DNA from: Tubiluchus corallicola
Taxonomy: Eukaryota; Priapulida; Priapulimorpha; Priapulimorphida; Tubiluchidae
DNA: 30,972 nucleotides
Assembly (NCBI GenBank): GCA_030141605.1
Contig: JAQGDQ010001645.1
Span: 1-30,972, forward strand
Reading direction: 5' to 3'
Under the pieces are notes generated by a model. That model saw only the letters and a program-made list of their open reading frames with translations, had not been told where the DNA came from and did not search any database. The translations under genes were made by a program, and so were the position numbers. Positions 20,636 through 30,189 of the stretch are shown one piece after another; the first letter of the stretch is position 1, and the number at the start of each line of letters is the position of its first letter.

Positions 20636-21160
20636 GTAAACATTAAAGTATGCTTTAAAATATTGAAAACTACAACAGCTTTTTTAAATTAAAGCTTAGA
20701 TTAAATAATAATTATCTTGGACAGTTAAATTTTATTAAACTTTCAAAGCTACTCAGCGAATCTACTAAGACTGGCAATGGTATCTTTGTGTCACCTTCGC
20801 GTGGCCGACAAATAGGCGTTGTACAGTGATAAACACGATCATGAACTGCAGTGTTCGTCCGTGACGTCAGTGTGACGTAGAACTCATCTTCGTGACATCG
20901 CATCGACGTCTTATAGCAATCTTCGATTACGCAAACGTGCTTGACGCACAAAGAAGATACCTACCATTGCACAAGCTGTGGTTAGTTTGTGACGTAAGTG
21001 ACAGCTGTGTTCGGTCGCTGTTAATTGACTTTCCAAGGTAATTATTCAAATATCGGAAACAATTGCTAACTTTAATAGGCTAGAAAACGTATATTTTCCA
21101 CGGTAAATTAAAATTAGATTGAATGTAATCAATCGTCCAGTTTTTTCTTTAAACACAAAT
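20636..21160 (-). repeat. dispersed repeat, copy B (inverted relative to 12265-12790)
   Basis: Inverted homologue of copy A, 7.8 kb away edge to edge. The 79-codon minus-strand frame (20712-20951) inside it is not preserved in copy A and is not called as a gene. Composition is mixed, with a cgtgacgtca-type cluster around 20860-20900. Confidence 0.88.
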
Positions 21161-21487
21161 GCTCTTGAGCATTCCGTTTCCAAGTAAACGAAATTGATTA
21201 TTCCATTTTCTTTTTGTTTGGTAAAGCAAAAGTTTGGTAAAGCTTGTCACGTTTCTTCACAAGCAAAAATCTTTTAGCATTTACATTATTTAGTTTTGAA
21301 ATCTCTCATAATGGCAAATCAAAGAGCCTTTTACATTTTTTCCAACGCTATGTATTATATCTGACGTTCGTTAAAAGGGACCTTTTACTGCTACTTGTCT
21401 GTGCCAAATGAATACTAGAAACGATGTGATTTTCCTGGAAAAACCACCTGACAAGGACTCGTCCCGTCTTGTCTTGTCTTTTTGCAG
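21161..21487. other. unassigned spacer
   Basis: AT-rich unique sequence, with a small direct repeat tttggtaaagc (about 21218 and 21233). Ends in a short gtcttgtcttttt tract just before the 40-bp satellite. Confidence 0.45.
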
Positions 21488-24400
21488 TTATCGTTGCCGT
21501 TAGAATTTCTAATGCATTTCATATTGTTTATCGTTGCCGTTAGAATTTCTAGTTCATTTCATATTGTTTATCGTTGCCGTTAGAATTTCTAGTTCATTTC
21601 ATATTGTTTATCGTTGCCGTTAGAATTTCTAGTTCATTTCATATTGTTTATCGTTGCCGTTAGAATTTCTAGTGCATTTCATATTGTTCATCGTTGCCGT
21701 TAGAATTTCTAGTGCATTTCATATTGTTTATCGTTGCCGTTAGAATTTCTAGTTCATTTCATATTGTTTATCGTTGCCGTTAGAATTTCTAGTGCATTTC
21801 ATATTGCTCATCGTTGCCGTTAGAATTTCTAGTTCATTTCATATTGTTTATCGTTGCCGTTAGAATTTCTAGTGCATTTCATATTGCTCATCGTTGCCGT
21901 TAGAATTTCTAGTGCATTTCATATTGTTTATCGTTGCCGTTAGAATTTCTAGTTCATTTCATATTGTTTATCGTTGCCGTTAGAATTTCTAGTTCATTTC
22001 ATATTGTTTATCGTTGCCGTTAGAATTTCTAGTGCATTTCATATTGTTTATCGTTGCCGTTAGAATTTCTAGTTCATTTCATATTGTTTATCGTTGCCGT
22101 TAGAATTTCTAGTGTATTTCACATTGTTCATCGTTGCCGTTAGAATTTCTAGTGTATTTCATATTGTTCATCGTTGCCGTTAGAATTTCTAGTGCATTTC
22201 ATATTGTTTATCGTTGCCGTTAGAATTTCTAGTTCATTTCATATTGTTTATCGTTGCCGTTAGAATTTCTAGTGCATTTCATATTGTTCATCGTTGCCGT
22301 TAGAATTTCTAGTTCATTTCATATTGTTTATCGTTGCCGTTAGAATTTCTAGTGCATTTCATATTGTTCATCGTTGCCGTTAGAATTTCTAGTTCATTTC
22401 ATATTGTTTATCGTTGCCGTTAGAATTTCTAGTGCATTTCATATTGTTCATCGTTGCCGTTAGAATTTCTAGTTCATTTCATATTGTTTATCGTTGCCGT
22501 TAGAATTTCTAGTCCATTTCATATTGTTTATCGTTGCCGTTAGAATTTCTAGTGCATTTCATATTGTTTATCGTTGCCGGTAGAATTTCTAGTGCATTTC
22601 ATATTGTTTATCGTTGCCGTTAGAATTTCTAGTGCATTTCATATTGTTTATCGTTGCCGGTAGAATTTCTAGTGCATTTCATATTGTTTATCGTTGCCGT
22701 TAGAATTTCTAATGCATTTCATATTGTTTATCGTTGCCGTTAGAATTTCTAATGCATTTCATATTGTTTATCGTTGCCGTTAGAATTTCTAATGCATTTC
22801 ATATTGTTTATCGTTGCCGGTAGAATTTCTAGTGCATTTCATATTGTTTATCGTTGCCGTTAGAATTTCTAGTTCATTTCATATTGTTTATCGTTGCCGG
22901 TAGAATTTCTAGCGCATTTCATATTGTTTATCGTTGCCGTTAGAATTTCTAGTGCATTTCATATTGTTTATCGTTGCCGTTAGAATTTCTAGTTCATTTC
23001 ATATTGCTCATCGTTGCCGTTAGAATTTCTAGCGCATTTCATATTGTTTATCGTTGCCGTTAGAATTTCTAGTTCATTTCATATTGTTTATCGTTGCCGT
23101 TAGAATTTCTAGTTCATTTCATATTGTTTATCGTTGCCGTTAGAATTTCTAGTGCATTTCATATTGCTCATCGTTGCCGTTAGAATTTCTAGTTCATTTC
23201 ATATTGTTTATCGTTGCCGTTAGAATTTCTAGTGCATTTCATATTGTTTATCGTTGCCGTTAGAATTTCTAGTTCATTTCATATTGTTTATCGTTGCCGT
23301 TAGAATTTCTAGTTCATTTCATATTGTTTATCGTTGCCGTTAGAATTTCTAGTGCATTTCATATTGTTTATCGTTGCCGTTAGAATTTCTAGTGCATTTC
23401 ATATTGTTTATCGTTGCCGTTAGAATTTCTAGTGCATTTCATATTGTTCATCGTTGCCGTTAGAATTTCTAGTTCATTTCATATTGTTTATCGTTGCCGT
23501 TAGAATTTCTAGTGTATTTCATATTGTTTATCGTTGCCGTTAGAATTTCTAGTCCATTTCCTATTGTTTATCGTTGCCGTTAGAATTTCTAGTTCATTTC
23601 ATATTGTTTATCGTTGCCGTTAGAATTTCTAGTTCATTTCATATTGTTTATCGTTGCCGTTAGAATTTCTAGTTCATTTCATATTGTTTATCGTTGCCGT
23701 TAGAATTTCTAGTGCATTTCATATTGTTTATCGTTGCCGTTAGAATTTCTAGTGCATTTCATATTGTTTATCGTTGCCGGTAGAATTTCTAGTTCATTTC
23801 ATATTGTTTATCGTTGCCGTTAGAATTTCTAGTGTATTTCATATTGTTTATCGTTGCCGTTAGAATTTCTAGTGCATTTCATATTGTTTATCGTTGCCGT
23901 TAGAATTTCTAGTTCATTTCATATTGTTTATCGTTGCCGTTAGAATTTCTAGTGCATTTCATATTGTTTATCGTTGCCGGTAGAATTTCTAGTTCATTTC
24001 ATATTGTTTATCGTTGCCGTTAGAATTTCTAGTGCATTTCATATTGCTCATCGTTGCCGTTAGAATTTCTAGTTCATTTCATATTGTTTATCGTTGCCGT
24101 TAGAATTTCTAGTGCATTTTATATTGCTCATCGTTGCCGTTAGAATTTCTAGTTCATTTCATATTGTTTATCGTTGCCGTTAGAATTTCTAGTGCATTTT
24201 ATATTGCTCATCGTTGCCGTTAGAATTTCTAGTGTATTTCATATTGTTTATCGTTGCCGTTAGAATTTCTAGTGCATTTCATATTGTTTATCGTTGCCGT
24301 TAGAATTTCTAGTCCATTTTATATTGTTTATCGTTGCCGTTAGAATTTCTAGTGCATTTCATATTGTTTATCGTTGCCGTTAGAATTTCTAGTGCATTTC

Positions 24401-24760
24401 ATATTGTTTATCGTTGCCGTTAGAATTTCTAGTCCATTTCATATTGTTTATCGTTGCCGTTAGAATTTCTAGTGCATTTCATATTGTTTATCGTTGCCGT
24501 TAGAATTTCTAGTGCATTTCATATTGTTTATCGTTGCCGTTAGAATTTCTAATGCATTTCATATTGTTTATCGTTGCCGGTAGAATTTCTAATGCATTTC
24601 ATATTGTTTATCGTTGCCGTTAGAATTTCTAATGCATTTCATATTGTTTATCGTTGCCGGTAGAATTTCTAGTGCATTTTATATTGCTCATCGTTGCCGT
24701 TAGAATTTCTAGTGCATTTCATATTGTTTATCGTTGCCATTATAATTTCTGTTTCATATT
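21488..24760. repeat. 40-bp satellite array, about 82 copies, no indels
   Basis: The unit tatcgttgccgttagaattt plus ctag(t/g)(t/g)catttcatattgtt recurs every 40 bp. Register is exact from 21501 to about 24740 with no length change in any copy. Differences are substitutions at few sites: agttc, agtgc, agtcc or aatgc; gttta, gttca or gctca; ccgt or ccgg. Edge copies diverge (last unit tgccattataatttctg), as expected for an array homogenised in its centre. No open frame of note. Confidence 0.98.
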
Positions 24761-25660
24761 TTTACATTCAATTCGCGTTCAGATCTAGTCAGTAGTAAAC
24801 TGGTATCTAGGTCTTGTTACAGCTGCTCATTCAATGTGAACACAGCTTTACCTCAAGGCGGTGATGGCACACGGAAATCATACTTAACAGATTACAGACC
24901 GCAAAGAATCGAGCAAATTAATTCAAAAACCACCCGCCATATAAAGGTGACCTTTATTACTGACCTTTATAAATTGTGATTAAAACTGACCATCGAGGGC
25001 AGCACTATACTTTTCAACACTTTAGTTTCTAAAATACGTAGATTTTTGAAGTTTTTCATGTAGTGAAAAAACTATAGCGACCCACTCTGGAAATATCTCA
25101 GCAAAATCAGCATTGCTAGACATGTGATTAAATCAATATTGAATCAAATTATACATTGTTACGTCACAAATGGATGATTGTTGAATTAGTTATGATTGTC
25201 TTGATTTTCGGTTCATTATTATATGATTTTTAACAAATTAACAACAATCAGAAGTTAAGTATAAGCCGAGAAACTAATTATTATCTTTTTGAAACGCATA
25301 GTAAATATGTAAATTTGCAGCTTTGGCCTTAAAAAGTTTCAAAATTCTCAGCAATTATGCAAATTAGTCGAAGCGAATTCTTCGTCTGTCCGAAGTTTGC
25401 AAACTAGGCTTAGACTAATTTTCGAAATTCCATCGGTAACCCATTTTTAGCACTCGAATCGTACTTGCATGTTCTTGACTGCTTTGTCTGCATTGTTTAC
25501 AGACAGACTGATACTTGTTACTAATCTTCTCTGACTCAACTTTCACTTCGCCCGGATTTTGTCACTTTAGGAAGTTCACTGGCTTTGCGGTGTTCGAAAA
25601 TCAATAATTTCTCAGGAAGCTTATAGCTGTGCTGTCCACTAGAATGGACAAGCAGAGCGA
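24761..25660. other. non-coding stretch
   Basis: No gene. Two TGACCTTTA words (24948-24956 and 24961-24969) form a 13-bp-spaced direct repeat, and the first is part of the palindrome AAAGGTGACCTTT. They resemble nuclear-receptor half sites, but no promoter context supports a call. Confidence 0.5.
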
Positions 25661-25687
25661 TGACGTCACGAAGTCTCTACCCACGTG
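25661..25687. promoter_or_regulatory. CRE palindrome plus E-box cluster
   Basis: TGACGTCA at 25661-25668 is a perfect CREB/ATF palindrome, and CACGTG follows at 25682-25687. The sites lie 730 bp upstream of the transmembrane exon. Function is inferred only from motif identity. Confidence 0.25.
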
Positions 25688-25709
25688 ATCGTAACTTGCT
25701 TATCGACTT

Positions 25710-25772
25710 GAAGAGCGAATTGTCTACCGTACAAACTGCAAGAGTGAATTGTCTACTGTACGAACTACAAAA
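25710..25772. repeat. 30-bp direct duplication
   Basis: gagcgaattgtctaccgtac and gagtgaattgtctactgtac start about 30 bp apart, each followed by (a/g)aact(g/a)caa. A pyrimidine-rich CTTT tract runs on to about 25850. Confidence 0.8.
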
Positions 25773-25904
25773 CTACTTCTCTTTTACTCTTTTTTTTACT
25801 AAATCTTTCTTCCTTTCTTTCTTCTCTCTCTTTTACTCTTTCTTACTATATAACACCCTTCTGTTTTACCTGTGGATTCGCCAATGTTTGAGAGGAGCTG
25901 CAGA

Positions 25905-25995
25905 AGTTTTTGCCACGGGGGAATGAACTCACTACGGTGTACTAACCAGAGCAGGTTGTCTACCGATGCATAAACGCCCGCAGCGCCTCAAGCGG
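25905..25995 (-). repeat. possible tRNA-derived SINE head, degenerate
   Basis: The minus strand reads gcatcggtagacaacctgct ... gtgagttcattccccc, like a tRNA D-arm/A-box region followed at the right distance by a B-box-like word. The cloverleaf does not close and no tail or flanking duplication is seen. It may be chance. Confidence 0.25.
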
Positions 25996-26296
25996 TATAA
26001 CCGTAAAACAGTTACAATGTGTAATATTCTATGAGCATAACTGTTGTTGTTCGCACAGTTCGCGATCATTTTATTGTTAGAATTTTAAACACAAAGTCAG
26101 TGTTTAGGTGAAGATTATGTCAGTAGGGTAAATTACGAGGAAATATCGTTTTGGAGGGTGTTGCCTACCCAAGTGTGATTTCTGGTACGAAATTATTGAT
26201 TTTTTGTACTTTTGTGGATCAGGGAAAAGTAAAATGTTTAAAAAGTAAACTCATCATTTTGCTTTTGTATCTGAAGTTTTTTTGTTTACCAAGTGT

Positions 26297-26367
26297 GTTG
26301 TTGTTGTTGTTGTTGTCATTGTCGCTGTAACTTTTACTGCCGTTGTTGTTGTTGTTGTTGTTGTTGT
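26297..26367. repeat. (TTG)n microsatellite with a tcattgtcgctgtaac core
   Basis: Two TTG runs surround the core tcattgtcgctgtaactttt. The same arrangement recurs at 29387-29467, so this is a dispersed piece, not only slippage. Three GTAAACA words follow within 26366-26396. Confidence 0.85.
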
Positions 26368-26401
26368 AAACAGTTGTAAACAAGGATTTGTAAACAGTTG
26401 A

Positions 26402-26415
26402 ATTGTTGCTTTCAG
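26402..26415 (+). promoter_or_regulatory. 3' splice site of the transmembrane exon
   Basis: attgttgctttcag, a pyrimidine-rich acceptor ending in AG at 26414-26415, directly before the open transmembrane frame. Confidence 0.65.
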
Positions 26416-26531
26416 GAAATGCTAAATTTAGGCGTTGCTGTGCTTTCTGGTGTCGTGGCCGGTCTCACTATTGGCATAATTGTAGCAATATTACTCTACT
26501 GTGTCCTCAGTCGTGCAAATAAACAAAACAG
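26416..26531 (+). CDS. internal exon of a single-pass membrane protein
   Basis: A 116-bp segment lies between a good acceptor (ttgctttcag, AG at 26414-26415) and an excellent donor (AACAG/GTAAGT, GT at 26532). Only one frame is open through it, giving 38 codons plus two bases. Residues ~4-32 form one uninterrupted hydrophobic helix with small residues (GVVAGLTIGIIVAILLY), closed by the basic, polar stretch SRANKQN. That is the profile of a type I transmembrane segment with a stop-transfer sequence. Mixed GC at the exon is higher than in its flanks. The ectodomain exons would lie upstream; between here and 7932 I find none, so they may be beyond recognition or the intron is long. Protein family not identifiable. 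Confidence 0.7.
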
Positions 26532-26537
26532 GTAAGT
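26532..26537 (+). promoter_or_regulatory. 5' splice site of the transmembrane exon
   Basis: AACAG/GTAAGT is close to the ideal metazoan donor consensus. Confidence 0.65.
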
Positions 26538-26667
26538 AGTAATTAATACGCGAACGTCTACGTGGTTAAAAACTTTTTTTGAAATTTCAAAAACCGGCAA
26601 AATCAATCAGAATTAAAAAATATTTAGTTTCGCTTGTAAAATCGTTTCTTTTATTAGTCTGCAGGCT

Positions 26668-26714
26668 ATCAATCAATCAATCAATCAATCAATCAATGAA
26701 TCAATCAATCAATC
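26668..26714. repeat. (TCAA)n microsatellite
   Basis: About eleven atca/tcaa units with one substitution (aatgaatc). On the minus strand it directly follows an AATAAA-containing end. Confidence 0.95.
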
Positions 26715-26830
26715 CATTTATTTCACTCCAGCAATACATATACAATACATCACGTGCAATATTATTGAAACAAAAAGAAACAGTATAGGTAAAAAAAATG
26801 TTGATGAAGTCAAATTAACCAAATAAAAGA
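26668..26830 (-). mobile_element. possible LINE 3' end with (ATTG)n tail
   Basis: On the minus strand, gtgaaataaatgg (AATAAA) runs straight into the (ATTG)n tract, the same arrangement as the AATAAA plus short-repeat tail at 17293-17330. No reverse-transcriptase residues are left to confirm it, and the 5' limit is arbitrary. Confidence 0.3.
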
Positions 26831-26873
26831 GTTGCTGTATGACATCTTGAAAGCTTGGCTTGTTAGGGTGGCA

Positions 26874-27359
26874 GAAATGAGTGAATGAAAGAATGGTTAG
26901 GGTTAGTAGACATGATGGAATGGAAAAATAGTCAGATTAGGGATAGGAAGAAGGAAGGAAGGAGAGGATGAGTGAACGAAAGAATGGTTAGGGTTAGTAG
27001 ACATGATGGAATGGAAAAAATAGTAAGATTAGGGATGGGAAGAAGGAAGGGAGGGAGGATGAGTGAATGAAAGAATGGTTAGGGTTAGTAGACATGATGG
27101 AATGGAAAAAATAGTAAGATTAGGGATAGGAAGAAGGAAGGGAGGGGAGGATGAGTGAATGAAAGAATGGTTAGGGTTAGTAGACATGATGGAATGGAAA
27201 AAATAGTAAGATTAGGGATAGGAAGAAGGAAGGGAGGGGAGGATGAGTGAACGAAAGAATGGTTAGGGTTAGTAGACATGATGGAATGGAAAAATAGTAA
27301 GATTAGGGATAAGAAGAAGGAAAAGAGGAGAAGAAACAAGGAAAGGAGGAGAAGAAACG
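26874..27359. repeat. 91-92-bp minisatellite, about 5 copies, with TTAGGGTTAG
   Basis: gaatggttagggttagtaga recurs at 26891, 26982, 27073, 27165 and 27257. Each unit has the telomere-like TTAGGGTTAG, a second gattaggga and a purine-rich gaagg tract that varies in length. The minus-strand 117-codon frame through it (27085-27438) repeats with the array and is an artefact. Confidence 0.95.
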
Positions 27360-27812
27360 ATTGGACATGTTTTTCACTTTGACTAAACGTTAACTTCTTT
27401 GTGGTGTCACTCAATAAACTGGCTGGACAACTATGCACACGGACGCACAGTTATGCATACAGACATCAATAAACTTTTCATAGCTCATTAACAAAATTAA
27501 AGCATTACTCATTTTGTGCTCATGAAAAAGAGGATTTGATGTTTTAGTTTTACTCGTTTTTATGTTATTGCGATATAAATGACCTCACGAATGTTTTAAA
27601 ATGGAAGAGTTGAAAAGAGAAACTTTGTTGCCACTGTTGGGTAAACTCGTAATCATTAAAGGGCAAGAGAACAGAATTTTAAAGTATATACCAAAAGAAC
27701 TTTCTACAAAAGGTTAGATTACTTTCCATTATGCTTACCTGTTTGAAAAACTTTTTGTAATTGGAAAAGACAATCCTTAATAATTTAAAGTAGTTCCGTT
27801 AACTGACAAGAT
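27360..27812. other. non-coding stretch
   Basis: A 38-residue plus-strand frame with an ATG (27601-27717) is the only open segment of note. It has a charged composition, but no convincing splice site at either end and no motif, so it is not called. Confidence 0.45.
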
Positions 27813-28240
27813 ATCACTGCATCTCAATCCCAGTGTGCACCACTGATTCACCAATAACACTACGTCACCATCCCAGTGTGCACCACTGATTCACCAACAG
27901 CCTGCATCACCATCCCAGTGTGCACTACTGATTCACCAACAGCACTGCATCGCAATCCCAGTGTGCACCACTGATTCACCAACAGCACTGCATCACCATC
28001 CCAGTGTGCACCACTGTTTCACCAATAGCACAGCATTACAATCCCAGTGTGCACCACTGATTCACCAATAGCACAGCATTACAATCCCAGTGTGCACCAC
28101 TGATTCACCAGCAGCACTGCATCACCATCCCAGTGTGCACCACTGATTCACCAACAGCACTGCATCACCATCCCAGTGTGCACCACTGTTTCACCAATAG
28201 CACAGCATTACAATCCCAGTGTGCACCACTGATTCACCAA
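27813..28240. repeat. 43-bp minisatellite, about 10 copies, with a 4-unit duplication
   Basis: cccagtgtgcaccactga recurs every 43 bp (one unit 42) from 27829. Variants gtttcaccaatagcacagc at 28000 and 28172 are 172 bp (4 units) apart and sit in the same unit order, showing a block duplication. Each unit carries CAGTG...CACTG inverted arms around GTGCAC. Confidence 0.95.
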
Positions 28241-28595
28241 GAAACGCATATTATTGATCTTATTGACAAGATAAAATAACGCAAAGTTTTGTTAATTCGT
28301 GACTTGTGCGCTACGTATGCTCAGATTATTTTTCCAAAGTTTACGCAGTGTTATCTAAACTGGTTTGAAACGGCTTACAGTTAAAATTGCTGCAGCTAAC
28401 GGTTTGTTTAAATTTGCAAGTTTTATACAGCGTTACTGCTACGGCAAGCTTTGTGTGCAATAAGACAGCATGTGAATGACACAAAATTTCAAGGGGATTT
28501 TTTTAACTGGGAGTGCTAAGGGGAGTGTTGTCTTGTCCTTTAATTACGTAAAGGAACTATTTTTTATTCGAAGGTTGAAAGGAGAATGGTGTTGT
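28241..28595. other. unassigned spacer
   Basis: Unique AT-rich sequence with no gene or repeat recognised. Confidence 0.45.
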
Positions 28596-29044
28596 TTAAC
28601 CCTTTCATACCCGTTGTATCCCGTGGGATACGAGAATATTTTCTGCCTTTAAAATTAATAAAATTTTAAAACTGACAGTTATTTGATCTGTTAATAGTTA
28701 TTTTGATTTAAGCCAATAACAATAGACTAAAAATAGTGATAAAATGGCAAACTAGAAAATCTACATAGCATAAAAAACTGCGCAAGGTACAGTACTTTAG
28801 AGACGACTTTGTACAGATCAGCATAGCATGCATAACTAAATGTTTTAAATACTTTGAAAAATTATCAGCAGTTGCAAAATGAAGCACATTTTTTGCTTTT
28901 GTTGTTTTTTTAAAAATCGGACTTTGTTGTTTTTTGCACACGACAAAGAATGTTGTGTATCCCACAGGATACATTGGGAACAAAAGTACCAAACCAAAAA
29001 AATTTTCTTATTAAAAAGAAAAAATTTGGGACTGAAAGGGTTAA
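28596..29044 (-). mobile_element. piggyBac-type MITE, copy B (inverted to copy A)
   Basis: TTAA at 28596-28599 and 29041-29044 flanks the element. The reverse complement aligns end to end with 17920-18383 by eye, with small indels. Both GTATCCC-N2-GGGATAC palindromes are present (28616-28631; a one-base variant at 28957-28972). The 94-codon minus frame at 28708-28992 is not preserved in copy A in full, and no transposase is encoded. Confidence 0.9.
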
Positions 29045-29386
29045 TGCATAATCAACAACAGGCCATGAAATATGATGATTATTAATTTGTCAAGCGTCAG
29101 TTTGACCTAAAAGCTGATTTTAATTTGAGCTCAACACGCGCATGTCATACTAAACAAAAGTTGACAGGTTTATAGGTCTTCTTGTCGTATATTAAGTCAC
29201 GTGTTAGAAAGGTGAACTCTTCTAGTTCACGTGTTTCATTACGTTCAGTTCGTACGTTCATAATTATCAAGTGAACTGAAATCAGTCCAAACACGTAGAA
29301 ACCTGGGCATCAGAGTTTTTTTTTCATTTTTTTGTGCATAGTTGTAAATATGTTTGATTTTATTCGTCGTTACTTTCCATTACTGC
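29045..29386. other. unassigned spacer
   Basis: Non-coding. A cacgtg-rich patch (tcacgtgttag, tcacgtgtttc near 29198-29232) is the only local feature. Confidence 0.45.
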
Positions 29387-29467
29387 GGTTGTTGTTGTTG
29401 TTGTCGCTGTCATTGTCATTGTCGCTGTAACTTTTGCTGTGGTTGTTGTTGTTGATGTTGTTGTTCC
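29387..29467. repeat. (TTG)n microsatellite with tcattgtcgctgtaac core, second copy
   Basis: Same core and same flanking TTG runs as 26297-26367, in the same orientation, with an extra gtcgctgtcatt insertion. Suggests duplication or a shared mobile origin. Confidence 0.8.
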
Positions 29468-30137
29468 ACACACATGAGAGCATTTCCGGCAGAAAATAAC
29501 AATAGTTATTCATTCAATATTTCATAATCTCTCCACACAATTGATACAAATACAGTCAGTCTGTCTGTTTGTGTTAATATGCAAGTTTGTGATGATTTAT
29601 GTTGAATATTTGCTTCTCCATTACCTGGTTAATCACAGTAGAATTCAGCTAACTGCTTTCTGTTGTAAAACATCACAGCATTGTGCTAACAAGCCGTAAT
29701 TACAACGTTTTTTTCTCATGTCGTATAGACCCAGGCAAAATGCAAATTTTCTACCTTCATAAATTACTGCAAACTAGATCAGCTGTCAAGACGAGGTACT
29801 TATTGTCTCTAGTGTCTAAACAAATTACATGCAACAACGCTGTATGGCTGGAATTAGCAGAATTATCGTGTTGGTGTTAGAATGGGCTAAACACACGTTT
29901 CTCTTAGCGTGAATAACAGTGCTTTTTAAACGTGGCACGATTCTCTTTGGCCTAAAAATTCTAGTGTTCTAACACGTCATCAATCAATTTTGTCACGAGG
30001 AGGTTTGTAGACACGCTGTCACATTCACACCACATCTGTTCACACTGGGCAATTCGCCTTAATGATTAGTTTGCATAAAGATTTGCTTTCATATCCACAA
30101 AGGATGAAAGTAGTCATAGCCTCGTTTTCGTTTGCAG
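29468..30137. other. non-coding stretch with candidate splice acceptors
   Basis: No firm exon. gtttttttctcatgtcgtatag (AG 29727-29728) and gttttcgtttgcag (AG 30136-30137) are acceptor-like. Joined to the transmembrane exon's two leftover bases, the first would give a ten-codon tail ending in TAA at 29760-29762. Confidence 0.4.
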
Positions 30138-30189
30138 TTCCAAGAGTTGGTATCGTCATAATTATACTGCCTATTATTTTAACGCCCTG
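30138..30189 (+). other. candidate small exon, doubtful
   Basis: It lies between a strong acceptor (tttgcag) and a donor-like CTG/GTAAAG. In the phase required by the transmembrane exon it reads open for 17 codons with four tyrosines. However, its last codons (FNAL) also resemble a decayed W-N-x-L-P motif of the LINE that follows. The two explanations exclude each other at the right edge, so confidence is low. Confidence 0.25.

Noticed and set aside
1-24760. Tandem arrays considered as CRISPR arrays
   Set aside because: Units are contiguous with no unique spacers, no cas genes are present and the surroundings are eukaryotic.
24948-24969. Paired TGACCTTTA words resembling nuclear-receptor sites
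   Set aside because: Only two copies with no promoter or gene context; not enough to call regulatory DNA.
27085-27438. 117-codon minus-strand frame rich in Leu, Phe and Ser
   Set aside because: Repeats with the 91-bp minisatellite; the apparent hydrophobicity comes from the complement of a purine tract.
27601-27717. 38-residue plus-strand frame starting with ATG
   Set aside because: No good splice sites, no motif and no conserved partner visible.
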